This document shows positions 55,392 through 63,524 of a DNA stretch of 63,524 nucleotides, piece by piece; the first letter of the stretch is position 1; each line of letters opens with the position of its first letter. The stretch is from an uncultured Eubacteriales bacterium. GTDB lineage: Bacteria; Bacillota; Clostridia; Peptostreptococcales; Anaerovoracaceae. The stretch is taken from positions 1 through 63,524 of the forward strand of contig CACZAM010000009.1 in the NCBI GenBank assembly GCA_902779185.1. The letters run 5' to 3'. Under the pieces are notes generated by a model. The model was not told the DNA's origin. It worked only from the letters and a program-made list of their open reading frames with translations, and made no database searches. The position numbers and the translations under genes are program-made.

Positions 55392-55395
55392 GTTC

Positions 55396-56397
55396 TTATT
55401 TCAGATTGCTTCCGAAGAACGACTCCAGCTTATCCCACGGAATGGCCTTTTTCTCTCCGCCGTCATAGAGGTCTGTATGTACAGCGTCTTCGATAGGCAT
55501 GAACTCCTTGTTATCAGTGTACTTATTTCCATTGACCATATTGTCATAGGCATCCTTGCCGAAGTAGAAGGAATGTGCCTTTGTTCCATGCACGATGAGC
55601 ACAGCGCTGCGGATCTCATTGCTGTACATGAGGATCGGCTGGTTGATGAACGACTCGCATCCGATGACGTTCCATCCGCCGTTGGAGTTCAGTGATCTTG
55701 CATGATATCCTCTGTCAGTCTTGTAATAATCGTAGTAATCAGCTACAAAGAACGGTGCATCTTCAGGAAGCGGATCAACTACACCGCCGCCGAGTGTATA
55801 CTCGCCTGCCGCATAGTCTTTGATTCTCTGAGCATTCAGTGCGACCTTGGCATTGTAACGGTCTTCCTCGCTGTCCTGTGCATCGAAATAGCCCTTTGCG
55901 TTGACTCTCGTCATATCGTACATTGTCATTGCTGCTGTTGCCTTGACTCTTGTATCGAGTGCTGCGGCATTGATGGCCATTCCGCCCCATCCGCAGATAC
56001 CGATGATACCGATGCGGTCAGGATCGACCTTGTCGCAGAGCGAAAGGAAGTCTACTGCTGCCATGAAGTCCTCAGTATTGATATCCGGGGAAGCCATGAA
56101 TCTCGGCTGTCCGCCGCTCTCGCCCGTAAAGGAAGGATCGAAAGCAATCGTCAGGAAGCCTCTTTCCGCCATTGTCTGCGCGTAGAGTCCCGAGCACTGC
56201 TCCTTGACTGCGCCGAAAGGTCCGCTGACAGCTATAGCAGGAAGTTTCCCTGCCGCATTCTTCGGCACATACATATCTGCTGCAAGAGTGATGCCGTAAC
56301 GGTTTACGAAAGTTACCTTGCTGTGATCAACCTTGTCGCTCTTTGCGAATGTCTTGTCCCATTCCTGTACGAGTATCAATTTCTCAGTCTTTATCAT
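55396..56397 (-). CDS. Dienelactone-hydrolase-like alpha/beta hydrolase
   Basis: 333 residues without a signal. The start NRYGITLAADMYVPKNAAGK and the elbow IGIIGICGWGGMAINAAALD (G-x-C-x-G, Cys as nucleophile, as in dienelactone hydrolase) define the family. The His lies in PIEDAVHTDLYDGGEKKA. It is divergent from the LysR gene with a small gene between; this and the cyclophilin-like lipoprotein are likely regulated by that LysR. Substrate unknown. Confidence 0.85.
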   Translation of the reverse strand: MIKTEKLILVQEWDKTFAKSDKVDHSKVTFVNRYGITLAADMYVPKNAAGKLPAIAVSGPFGAVKEQCSGLYAQTMAERGFLTIAFDPSFTGESGGQPRFMASPDINTEDFMAAVDFLSLCDKVDPDRIGIIGICGWGGMAINAAALDTRVKATAAMTMYDMTRVNAKGYFDAQDSEEDRYNAKVALNAQRIKDYAAGEYTLGGGVVDPLPEDAPFFVADYYDYYKTDRGYHARSLNSNGGWNVIGCESFINQPILMYSNEIRSAVLIVHGTKAHSFYFGKDAYDNMVNGNKYTDNKEFMPIEDAVHTDLYDGGEKKAIPWDKLESFFGSNLK

Positions 56398-56427
56398 CTC
56401 ATTTTCTCCTTCTGTTTTCGTATTGTA

Positions 56428-56649
56428 TCAGCAGTTTTCGGCCATACGTATAAGGCGGTCCATGCGGTCTACGCGTCTCTGGGAATCACGAAGTTCATCC
56501 ATCAGAGAGCATCTGCATCTGCGCAGGCAATGAATGATCTCCTCATCCAGTCCGGCTTTATGCATGTTTCTGACCCTCTCCGTATCTGTGTTGGAGCACC
56601 CGGCCGCTTTCATGTTTTCTATTATTTTTTCGAGTTCTGTATCTTTCAT
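56428..56649 (-). CDS. Small helical protein of unknown function
   Basis: 73 residues, mostly charged helix, with Cys residues in IIHCLRRCRCSLMDELRDSQ. It lies between the hydrolase and the divergent LysR gene, 31 bases before the hydrolase start on the same strand. The ribosome site is weak. I know similar short proteins next to such hydrolases, but no function. It may be a remnant tail of a MerR-like regulator. Confidence 0.6.
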   Translation of the reverse strand: MKDTELEKIIENMKAAGCSNTDTERVRNMHKAGLDEEIIHCLRRCRCSLMDELRDSQRRVDRMDRLIRMAENC

Positions 56650-56674
56650 GATTACATAATAATCAGTTGTCGAG

Positions 56675-56714
56675 ATATTCGCTAATGAATATAATGAATG
56701 TATGATATGCGAAT
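56675..56714. promoter_or_regulatory. Candidate LysR operator
   Basis: ATATTC-GCTAAT-GAATAT (56675-56692) is a perfect inverted repeat of T-N11-A type. ATTCGC (56677-56682) is also mirrored by GCGAAT at 56709-56714. It lies in the gap between the LysR gene and the divergent genes, where autoregulation is usual. Confidence 0.55.
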
Positions 56715-56741
56715 AAAGAATGTCATGTGAAGGAGCGGATC

Positions 56742-57632
56742 ATGGAGATCAGACATTTGAGATATTTCCTGGCAGTAGCGAGAGAAGAGAATATGACGAG
56801 GGCTTCGGAGATGCTGCACGTTTCGCAGCCGACTTTGTCCAAGACATTGAAATTGCTGGAAGAGGAGCTCGGAAAGAAGCTCTTCACCAGAAAGAGTTTC
56901 AGCATAAAACTGACAGATGAAGGTTTGCTCCTACGGGACAGGGCAGCGGATCTTGTTGCGATGGCTGACAAAATCGAGCAGGAATTCGTATCACTCGACG
57001 ATCTGACCGGAGGCGATATATATTTCGGTCTGGCGGAATCCTATCAGATAAGGCATCTTGCAAGGCAGATCAAGGAATTCAAAGCTATTTACCCTGATCT
57101 CAGGTATCATATTACCAGCGGTGATACCGAGCAGGTCACGGAAAAACTCGACAAAGGCCTGCTGGACTTTGCCGTTCTGTGTGAGACTCCGGACCCGGAG
57201 AAATATGACTATGTTGAGTTCCCGGAAAATGATGTCTGGGGCGTCGTAATGAGGAGAGATCATCCACTTGCTGCTAATGACTGTATCCTGCTGGATGACC
57301 TGATCGGTCAGCCCCTCTTCTGCTCTGAGCAGAGCTGGAATTATGAAATAAAAGAATGGGCGGGTGAGAGATGGCATGAACTTGACCTTGCAGGAACATT
57401 CAGACTCTCCTACAACGGATCGATGTTTGCACTTGAAGGTCTGGGATTATTGCTGACATTCAGACATCTGACAGACTGCTCGCCTGAAAGCGGTCTTGCA
57501 TTCATTCCGCTTGAACCTGTGCAGGAGACCCGGCTTTACCTTATCCGGAATAAATACGGCACATTCACTCCGATCGCACAGAAATTTTTCACAAAGATAA
57601 ACGAATCATTTAAAAAGGAAGAGCAAAACTGA
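56742..57632 (+). CDS. LysR-family transcriptional regulator
   Basis: 296 residues. The N-terminal winged helix reads MEIRHLRYFLAVAREENMTR and VSQPTLSKTLKLLEEELGKK; an effector-binding domain follows (CysB-like fold). ATG 56742 has an AAGGAG site. It is divergent from the hydrolase genes and convergent with glycerate kinase. A decayed copy of its tail is at 45260-45382. Confidence 0.93.
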   Translation: MEIRHLRYFLAVAREENMTRASEMLHVSQPTLSKTLKLLEEELGKKLFTRKSFSIKLTDEGLLLRDRAADLVAMADKIEQEFVSLDDLTGGDIYFGLAESYQIRHLARQIKEFKAIYPDLRYHITSGDTEQVTEKLDKGLLDFAVLCETPDPEKYDYVEFPENDVWGVVMRRDHPLAANDCILLDDLIGQPLFCSEQSWNYEIKEWAGERWHELDLAGTFRLSYNGSMFALEGLGLLLTFRHLTDCSPESGLAFIPLEPVQETRLYLIRNKYGTFTPIAQKFFTKINESFKKEEQN

Positions 57633-57653
57633 CTCAGTCTTGCTCTTCCTTTT
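57614..57653. terminator. Terminator at the end of the LysR gene
   Basis: AAAAGGAAGAGCAA and TTGCTCTTCCTTTT form a 14-base stem that overlaps the last codons of the regulator; T-runs are on both strands. Confidence 0.85.
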
Positions 57654-57767
57654 CCACACCCTCTGCCTGGAAGAACCTGATCAGCTCACCGGTGATCGCA
57701 ACCGCAGCGAAATTCAGATGTATTCTCTCCTCAAGTTTCTCCAGCACATTAGGAGAGTCGAAGTTTT
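57634..57767 (-). pseudogene. C-terminal gene scrap, copy 2
   Basis: The frame NFDSPNVLEKLEERIHLNFA, AVAITGELIRFFQAEG and VEKEEQD ends at 57634 and has no start codon. Its first part is repeated at 51668-51747. It lies between LysR and glycerate kinase. The family was not recognised. Confidence 0.45.
57724..57767. repeat. 44-base repeat, copy 2
   Basis: Same 44-base unit as 51704-51747 with two base differences. Confidence 0.7.
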
Positions 57768-57805
57768 GTGTTCATGTTATTGCAATGGGCGTCGATTGTC
57801 GCGCA

Positions 57806-58942
57806 TCATATTTCCATCCCTGTTCTGACAAAACGGAACATCCGGAGAGCTCCCTCATAGTAAAGCTCTTCTGCCCGTTCCAGTGCCTCACTGAGAGGCA
57901 TCGGCGCGTTCACCGTCGTCATGAGGGAGGATATGCCGCAGCTGCAGATATCCATCGCATTTTTTCCCAGCGAACCGGAGAGTCCCAGAACAGGGATGCC
58001 TTTTGCCTTAGCCCGCATTCCGACACCCTGCATTACTTTTCCGAAACAGCTTTGCCAGTCGGTACGTCCTTCTCCTGTTACGACGAGATCAACACCCTCG
58101 AGGCGCTCGTCAAACCGTATCAGATCCAATACAGTCTCGATTCCGGACTTCATCTCTCCTCCGAGAAATACCATAAGAGCCGCTCCGAGCCCGCCTGCAG
58201 CTCCTGTACCCGGGATCCCGTCACAGTCTATGCCGAAAGTTTCCCTGATAACATCGCGATAGCTGCACATGCCCTTTTCAAGCTCTTCCTGGATCTCCGG
58301 AGTTGCGCCTTTCTGCTTTCCGAAGGTCCATGTGGCTCCGTCCTTTCCGCAGAGAGGATTTGTTACATCGCACATTACAGTGATCTTCGAGTCTTTTACG
58401 CGCTCATCCAGGCCGGAAATATCGATTGCTGCCACTTTGGCAAGATCGCGCCCGAAACCTTCGAGTTCATTTCCGTCCTGATCCAGGAATTTTACGCCGA
58501 GCGCTCTGGCACAGCCCATACCGCCGTCGTTAGTCGCGGAGCCGCCTATGGCGATCGAGATATCGCGGTAGCCCCGTTTCAGCGCATCCAGTATCAGCTC
58601 ACCGGTGCCGAAGGTGGTAGTATTCAGCGGATTCCGCAGTTCTTCAGGCACCATCGGCAATCCTGAAGCTGCAGCCATCTCTATGACAGCCTTGTTTCCG
58701 TCAAAAGTCCCGTAAAAGCTTTCGGTTTCTTCCATGAGCGGACCGTGAACTTTTACAGTGATATATTCGCCATGCTCTGCAGCAATTACCGCTTCAACAG
58801 TTCCTTCACCGCCGTCAGCGACCGGAACTCCGGAGCATTCACACTCGCCAAATACTTCCCTGGCAGCCTGGCTGAGCAATTCTACGGTTTTTTCGCTTGT
58901 CAGACTCCCTTTAAATGAGTCGGATGCAAATAAAAGTTTCAT
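57806..58942 (-). CDS. Glycerate kinase
   Basis: 378-residue type II glycerate 2-kinase, passing glycerate into glycolysis. The chain begins MKLLFASDSFKGSLTSEKTV, with PVADGGEGTVEAVIAA, the glycine-rich IGGSATNDGGMGCARALGVK and the VVTGEGRTDWQSCFGKV motif all conserved. It follows the GntP permease... gene order on the minus strand is permease then kinase with a 31-base gap, an operon for glycerate or related acid uptake and use, with CdaR as likely activator. Confidence 0.95.
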   Translation of the reverse strand: MKLLFASDSFKGSLTSEKTVELLSQAAREVFGECECSGVPVADGGEGTVEAVIAAEHGEYITVKVHGPLMEETESFYGTFDGNKAVIEMAAASGLPMVPEELRNPLNTTTFGTGELILDALKRGYRDISIAIGGSATNDGGMGCARALGVKFLDQDGNELEGFGRDLAKVAAIDISGLDERVKDSKITVMCDVTNPLCGKDGATWTFGKQKGATPEIQEELEKGMCSYRDVIRETFGIDCDGIPGTGAAGGLGAALMVFLGGEMKSGIETVLDLIRFDERLEGVDLVVTGEGRTDWQSCFGKVMQGVGMRAKAKGIPVLGLSGSLGKNAMDICSCGISSLMTTVNAPMPLSEALERAEELYYEGALRMFRFVRTGMEI

Positions 58943-58973
58943 ATGGTTTTCTCCTTACGCCATCAAAAGGCAA

Positions 58974-60365
58974 TCAGTGAAGGATCAGACTGAGAAGTGC
59001 AATTTCAACGATTGCTGCAATGCCCATCACCAGAGTATTCATAGTTTGTGTTTTATAACCGCGATCCGGAGACATTGCTCCGAAATTTGTAACGACCCAG
59101 AAATATGAATCGTTCGCGTGAGAAACTGTCATTGCGCCTGCGCCTATAGCCATGCAGACCAATGTGACCTGAACAGGTGTTGTAAAGCCCAGTACCGGAA
59201 GGAGCGGTGCGACTATTCCTGCAGTAGTTGTCAGTGCAACAGTAGAAGATCCCTGTGCGGACTTCAGAATCGCCGAGAGCAGGAATGGGAAGAAGATTCC
59301 CATCGCAGAAAGTACCTCCGCATGCGAGGAAATATAGTTTACCATGTCAGATGCCGAAATGACTTTTCCAAGCACACCGCCGGCAGCTGTTACAAAGAGG
59401 ATCGGTCCTACCGTCTTCAGTGTTTCGTTGCAGATATTGTAGAACTCGCTCATCTTACCTGCACCTGAGAGCTGTGCTGTTGCAAACACCGTGCCGACTG
59501 CGAGCGCGATGATTGGTGTACCGAGGAAGGCAACAATATCAGCGAATATTCCTGTCATTTGCGCCATGGAGAAGATGGAAGCAAGCGCCATGAGAATGAT
59601 TGGAACAATAATCGGAGCCAGCGAGGAGAATCCGCTCGGCAGCTTTCCGTATTCTGCAATCAGTTCCTCATAAGTTTTAACGACTTCAGCATTGTCGACT
59701 TCATCATCTGCCTTTACCCTCTTTCCAATGAATTTTGCATAGAAATAACCTGCTATCAGCGGGAAAATGGAACAAACAACGCCAAGGCCCATGACGAGAA
59801 GCAGGTTGTCACCGATGCCGAGTGTGGATGCTGCCGCGATCGGACCAGGAGTCGGCGGTATAAACACATGCGCGATGTAAAGTCCTGAAGCGAGTCCGAT
59901 AGTCATAGACACGGATGACTCCCTTGTGCGCTGCACCAGTGCTTTACGGATTGGGTTCAGAATGACGAATCCCGAATCACAGAAAACAGGGATCGATACA
60001 ACCCATCCCATGAGTTCCATGGCAAGAACCGGATTATTCTGTCCGACCAGGCGGATGACCATGTCAGCCAGCTTGAGTGCTGCACCGGTTACCTCAAGTA
60101 TGCTGCCAATCAGAGCGCCAAGGATAATGACGATACCGATGCTTGAAAATGTTCCGGAAAAGCCGGCTCCGATTACACTTGCGAGGCCACTTACTGTAGT
60201 TCCGTCCTCCAGTGTCTTATCAACGATTGGAATACCTGCAACAATGCCGAGAACGAGCGATATCAGCATGATCGAGATAAACGGATGAATCTTGAATTTG
60301 GAGATCATAATGATCATCAGTATGATGGCCAGAATGAAGACCAGGATGAGTGGTAAACCTGTCAT
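58974..60365 (-). CDS. GntP-family permease (gluconate/glycerate type)
   Basis: 463-residue membrane protein with about 12-14 hydrophobic segments. Family landmarks: GFSGTFSSIGIVIILGALIG, SIPVFCDSGFVILNPIRKAL, the AHVFIPPTPGPIAAASTLGI motif and SHANDSYFWVVTNF near the end. A GGAGGG ribosome site precedes the ATG. As the upstream partner of glycerate kinase it probably takes up glycerate or a sugar acid with protons. Confidence 0.94.
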   Translation of the reverse strand: MTGLPLILVFILAIILMIIMISKFKIHPFISIMLISLVLGIVAGIPIVDKTLEDGTTVSGLASVIGAGFSGTFSSIGIVIILGALIGSILEVTGAALKLADMVIRLVGQNNPVLAMELMGWVVSIPVFCDSGFVILNPIRKALVQRTRESSVSMTIGLASGLYIAHVFIPPTPGPIAAASTLGIGDNLLLVMGLGVVCSIFPLIAGYFYAKFIGKRVKADDEVDNAEVVKTYEELIAEYGKLPSGFSSLAPIIVPIILMALASIFSMAQMTGIFADIVAFLGTPIIALAVGTVFATAQLSGAGKMSEFYNICNETLKTVGPILFVTAAGGVLGKVISASDMVNYISSHAEVLSAMGIFFPFLLSAILKSAQGSSTVALTTTAGIVAPLLPVLGFTTPVQVTLVCMAIGAGAMTVSHANDSYFWVVTNFGAMSPDRGYKTQTMNTLVMGIAAIVEIALLSLILH

Positions 60366-60506
60366 AATATTCCCTCCTGTTATGAAATGAAAATAGAGTG
60401 TATTGTTTTTCTGTGTTTGTAATCATAACATATATTTAGAGGGATTATGAGGCTTGCTTCTACCAATATAAGCGCCATTTTTGTTCTGTTAGCACAAAGC
60501 TCTTTA

Positions 60507-61658
60507 TCAAGGATCGAGTTCTTCCGAACTCTGTTCTCCGCTTCTTGAAAGATACAGATAGAATCCTCCGAGAAATGCCCTGTCTCTGGAAGAGGCGACA
60601 GGATCTATCCCAAGGAGTTCCTTCAGCTGCCCATACCGGTAAACAAGTGTGTTTTTGTGTATATACAGCAATTCCGCTGCCCTTGGAAAGTTAAAGTTAG
60701 TTTGCATAAGTGCGCCGGACACTTCCAGAACCATTGAACGTTTTTCACGGGGGAGCTTTTTTTCGTAGAGATAGTATATCCGGTGAAGCTCTTTCATCGG
60801 AACGGCATCCTCCAGATATTCACCTATGTGATCCTGGAAAAAAGCCGGCAGCTCTCCTGTCTTCCTCTGTTCCAGCCATCTGCAGTGCTGATATGCAGAG
60901 TAATATTCCGGAAAGTGGCTTTGGAAACTTCCGACTGAAATTCGTACATCTTTTCCGTATTTTTGTGTCATTCTGAAGATAGGGTCCAGATACGACAGAA
61001 TAAGTTCACGATATTCTGAAAAGAGCTGCTCCGGATCCGTAGGGAGTGTCTTAAAAATGACAAAATGATGAGGGCTGAGCTTAAAACTGATATCTTCTTT
61101 TGTGTGGGCTGAGCCTGCCCGTACGGCATCCATTGCTTTATCTATTTCTGCTTTTCCGGCGCGGACCAGGATCGGAATCCGTATAATATCCTCATGATAG
61201 CCCAGCTCTTCTGCCATCTGCCGCAGCTCGCCGGGATCACTATACTTTTCACGTATAAGCAAGTGAACGAAGCGCTCCTTGCGGCTTCTGCGCAGGCGGA
61301 GCTCCTGCTGACTGCGTTCGTATTTCAGCATGGTCTCTATCGCCATTTTAATGATAAGAGCTACAGAGCGGATTTCCTCGGGATCACCGGTAACTCCGAC
61401 TACACCTTCTCTCCTGCCATTGTCTTCAATAACCATATTTATACCGGGCAGTACAGTAGAATAGTCACGGGTATCTGTGGTAACAACGATGTTTTCCTGC
61501 CCCTGAAGGATTCTGTATGCTACTTCATGGAACTGACCGACACGACCAGGATCACGACTGGCAATAATGGTGCCATTGGCATCCATGATATTTACGTTAA
61601 ACTCCGTATATTGAGTGACCTGTTCTATAAATTTCCGGGCGAGGTCTTTGCTTATCAT
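60507..61658 (-). CDS. CdaR-family regulator of sugar-acid use
   Basis: 383 residues. The N-terminal diacid recognition domain reads MISKDLARKFIEQVTQYTEF and IASRDPGRVGQFHEVAYRIL; a PucR-type helix-turn-helix closes the chain (NFPRAAELLYIHKNTLVYRY). CdaR of E. coli activates glucarate and glycerate genes. ATG 61658 is the family start; the frame runs further upstream without support. It lies directly upstream of the permease and kinase genes on the same strand. Confidence 0.93.
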   Translation of the reverse strand: MISKDLARKFIEQVTQYTEFNVNIMDANGTIIASRDPGRVGQFHEVAYRILQGQENIVVTTDTRDYSTVLPGINMVIEDNGRREGVVGVTGDPEEIRSVALIIKMAIETMLKYERSQQELRLRRSRKERFVHLLIREKYSDPGELRQMAEELGYHEDIIRIPILVRAGKAEIDKAMDAVRAGSAHTKEDISFKLSPHHFVIFKTLPTDPEQLFSEYRELILSYLDPIFRMTQKYGKDVRISVGSFQSHFPEYYSAYQHCRWLEQRKTGELPAFFQDHIGEYLEDAVPMKELHRIYYLYEKKLPREKRSMVLEVSGALMQTNFNFPRAAELLYIHKNTLVYRYGQLKELLGIDPVASSRDRAFLGGFYLYLSRSGEQSSEELDP

Positions 61659-61771
61659 GAAGAGCTTCCTTTCTTTTACCTGAGATGCCGCACAGATACT
61701 GTTTTGATTATAGCATATGAATCGGCACCGCGATGCGGACTGCGCTCCTTGACCTTCCATCGCAGTCGCCA

Positions 61772-61814
61772 ACTTCCGTCTTGAAGGCCTGTTTTCAACG
61801 TTTAGGACGGAAGT
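61772..61814. repeat. 43-base palindromic repeat, copy 2
   Basis: Arms ACTTCCGTC and GACGGAAGT and the GTTTTC core match the element at 41079-41121, same length. Confidence 0.6.
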
Positions 61815-61932
61815 TGATCCTCAGAATTGCGTTTGGAAAGGTTGGGAGTTCGACTCCCTGATATTATCTCTTGCTACAAGAAGACTACCGGGCTGCATAT
61901 TCAGTTCTATGCAATCCCGGTAAAGTTTGTCA

Positions 61933-62739
61933 TCAGCAAGTGCCTGTGCCAATGCAGTTTAGTTCGCTGAATCGGGGATCATCTCCGGAAGTTCTTCTCA
62001 TCTCCGGAAGTTCTTCCGTAACTTTTTCAGGTTCTGCTTCCGGGACCATTTCCGGAAGCGCATCCGGAGCTGGTTCAGGTTTGCTTTCTGCAGGCGTTTC
62101 GGCGGCTTCTTCTACAGGGATCTCTGCGGCTCTGGCAGCAGCTTCTTTTTCCGCGACCTTTTCTCTGTTCTTCTCAAAATGCTCATCCATCGCATTGCAT
62201 GCTTTGACGGCAGCATTCTTTCCTGCCTTGAGCAGGTTAGCTGCTATCGATGTCGACTCACCTCTTTCCCTGGCTTCAGTCTCCTTCTTCAGATCATCCT
62301 GCAGTCCTGCAAGCGCCATCATAAGGAGCGCGCAGTGATTCTCAAACTTCTCCTCAATGATCTCCAGACCGAGGCCTCCGTCAACGCAAATTGAAGTTGC
62401 TATATCTCCTTTCGGATACACGATCCTGAAGTTCCAGCCATATACATCACCACTCACCATCCAGTCCCTGTAGCTGGCAAGGTATTCATAATCATACAGC
62501 ACAGGATTCCTGGTGATGTTTCCTTCCCTCTCATTCCCACGGGAAATGACATACTCTTTCTTCAGAGACAGAGTCTTTTGTCTTATAGCTCCAATTTCCT
62601 TCTTTGATGCATCGGACACATAGATGTACCGTCCACCGTCACCGATTCTGGCATCAACATAATATTTCTCTACTCCGGCTTCATCACAGATCCAGTACAG
62701 TCCGTCCCAGGCAAAATCATTTTTCAGTACAAGTTTCAT
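61933..62739 (-). CDS. LURP-one/tubby-like protein with acidic Ala-Pro-Glu-rich tail
   Basis: 268 residues. The first 150 form a LURP-one-related beta-barrel (KYYVDARIGDGGRYIYVSDA, SGDVYGWNFRIVYPKGDIAT). A helix and a low-complexity tail (about 205-268, with repeats of PE, AP and EE, such as EELPEMRRTSGDDP) follow. The tail ends in a Cys. Function unknown; such proteins may act as membrane-associated sensors. Confidence 0.65.
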   Translation of the reverse strand: MKLVLKNDFAWDGLYWICDEAGVEKYYVDARIGDGGRYIYVSDASKKEIGAIRQKTLSLKKEYVISRGNEREGNITRNPVLYDYEYLASYRDWMVSGDVYGWNFRIVYPKGDIATSICVDGGLGLEIIEEKFENHCALLMMALAGLQDDLKKETEARERGESTSIAANLLKAGKNAAVKACNAMDEHFEKNREKVAEKEAAARAAEIPVEEAAETPAESKPEPAPDALPEMVPEAEPEKVTEELPEMRRTSGDDPRFSELNCIGTGTC

Positions 62740-62912
62740 AATCCGCTCCGTTTCCCTTCTGTTTTATCTTGATGCTGCAATAACTATACTTTTTTACTGC
62801 ATTCAATTATAAGGCTTGCTTTGCGTTATGTCGAATTGATTAAACGGACTGCATAAGCAAGAGCTCGCAGGCCATTCTCCGAATAACAGTGTTTACATGT
62901 ATAAAAACACAT

Positions 62913-63524
62913 CCCCGCGTCAAACGCGGGGTTGTTCTTTATACGGGCATAGCCCTTACACTCCTCGCGTGACACGTACAACGTGTAAGTCGATCTGCCA
63001 ACTGCGTGTGCTGTCAGTTATTTCTTCTTTTTCCTGAACGTTTTAGCTTCAGGGATACTTAACTGCTCACCGAGCTTATCCTCGTCCAGTTGGTGCTGGA
63101 TGTACTCCGCAATTCGGCCTGTGTTCTTTCCGGTGGTATCAACATAGTATCCTTTGCACCAGAATTCTCTGTTCCGGTACTTGTACTTCAAATCGCCGAA
63201 TTGCTCATAGATCATCGTACTGCTCTTCCCCTTCAGATACCCCATGAATCCTAAAACCGAGAATTTTGGCGGTATCTCAAGCAGCATGTGTACATGATCC
63301 GGGCAGACTTCTGCTTCTATAATATTCACACCTTTCCACTCGCACAGTTGCCTTAATATCTTTCCGATCGCTACTCTTTTCTCGCCATAGAATACTTTTC
63401 TGCGATACTTAGGCGCGAACACTACATGATATTTGCAATTCCATTTTGAGTGGGATAGACTGTGTATGTCATTTAGACCCATTCTTCCTCCTCCTTAGTT
63501 TGTTTTGCAGTTGGCAGACCGCAT
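62913..63524 (-). mobile_element. IS200-type insertion sequence (right part of window, boundaries approximate)
   Basis: A Y1 transposase gene with nearby subterminal structures: hairpin CCCCGCGT-CAA-ACGCGGGG (62913-62931), a second palindrome ACACGT-ACA-ACGTGT (62972-62986), and an 11-base inverted repeat CTGCCAACTGC (62995-63005) mirrored at 63507-63517 on the other side of the gene. IS200 elements move as single strands and recognise such hairpins. The outer ends cannot be fixed here. Confidence 0.7.
63018..63482 (-). CDS. tnpA: IS200/IS605-family transposase (TnpA, Y1 HUH)
   Basis: 154 residues, full length. The HUH motif is in CPDHVHMLLEIPP near residue 63, and the catalytic Tyr in KGYYVDTTGKN near 115. 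The start KWNCKYHVVFAPKYRRKVFY is typical. No accessory TnpB gene is present, so the element is of IS200 rather than IS605 type. Confidence 0.96.
   Translation of the reverse strand: MGLNDIHSLSHSKWNCKYHVVFAPKYRRKVFYGEKRVAIGKILRQLCEWKGVNIIEAEVCPDHVHMLLEIPPKFSVLGFMGYLKGKSSTMIYEQFGDLKYKYRNREFWCKGYYVDTTGKNTGRIAEYIQHQLDEDKLGEQLSIPEAKTFRKKKK

Noticed and set aside
61842-61858. tRNA-like T-arm (GGGAGTTCGACTCCC)
   Set aside because: The loop size and stem do not fit a T-arm, and no acceptor, D or anticodon arms are found around it.

Overview
The window looks like a piece of an anaerobic Bacillota (Clostridia) chromosome. Housekeeping genes are of clostridial type: uvrB-uvrA behind a Gram-positive LexA box, pta, coaBC, an NfnAB-type electron-bifurcating transhydrogenase and rubredoxin. 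Strong AGGAGG-type ribosome sites are frequent, intergenic regions are short with good intrinsic terminators, and there are many lysine-rich secreted proteins. No rRNA, tRNA or CRISPR array was recognised.

Layout. 1-2.2 kb: a two-component system whose kinase reads, at the left edge, into an unrelated flavin/NAD reductase sequence. 2.2-7.3 kb: uvrBA. 7.3-8.8 kb: a lipase-like lipoprotein. 8.8-19.8 kb: a long same-strand block coding (5' to 3' on the minus strand) two HypB-like GTPases, a thioredoxin-reductase-like flavoprotein, an MFS transporter, a TM1266-family small regulator, a FecCD permease, an ABC ATPase with a TM1266-like domain fused at its C-terminus, a NifH-like ATPase, two nitrogenase-component-1-like proteins and a metal-chelate binding lipoprotein. 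This is the best candidate in the window for an undescribed system: a nitrogenase-like reductase coupled to a BtuCDF/FecBCD-type importer. 20-25.4 kb: acyl-CoA ligase, secreted cysteine-peptidase-like protein, pta and coaBC. 25.5-32.3 kb: two large secreted peptidases (S8 and C1A). 32.4-35.6 kb: nfnAB, rubredoxin and a strongly expressed-looking 28-residue peptide gene.

35.6-45.1 kb: a hybrid sensor kinase overlapping a solute-binding lipoprotein, a GH32 enzyme, an IdeS/Mac-like secreted peptidase and another secreted protein. 45.2-48.7 kb: TenA, a set of decayed genes (LysR tail, methyltransferase, glycerate-kinase head), a membrane hydrolase, a truncated membrane protein and a double-glycine leader peptide with six cysteines. 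48.7-56.4 kb: a second C1A peptidase, a DUF4143 ATPase, a GcvT fragment, two cyclophilin-like secreted proteins and a dienelactone-hydrolase-type enzyme. 56.4-61.7 kb: a LysR regulator and a glycerate utilisation cluster (glycerate kinase, GntP permease, CdaR regulator). 61.9-63.5 kb: a LURP-one-like protein and an IS200-type transposase.

The left part is compact and orderly. The right part (about 41-63 kb) carries duplicated fragments, dispersed palindromes, truncated genes and an insertion sequence, and reads as a recombining accessory region. All assignments come from reading the sequence and from family knowledge; no database search was run.
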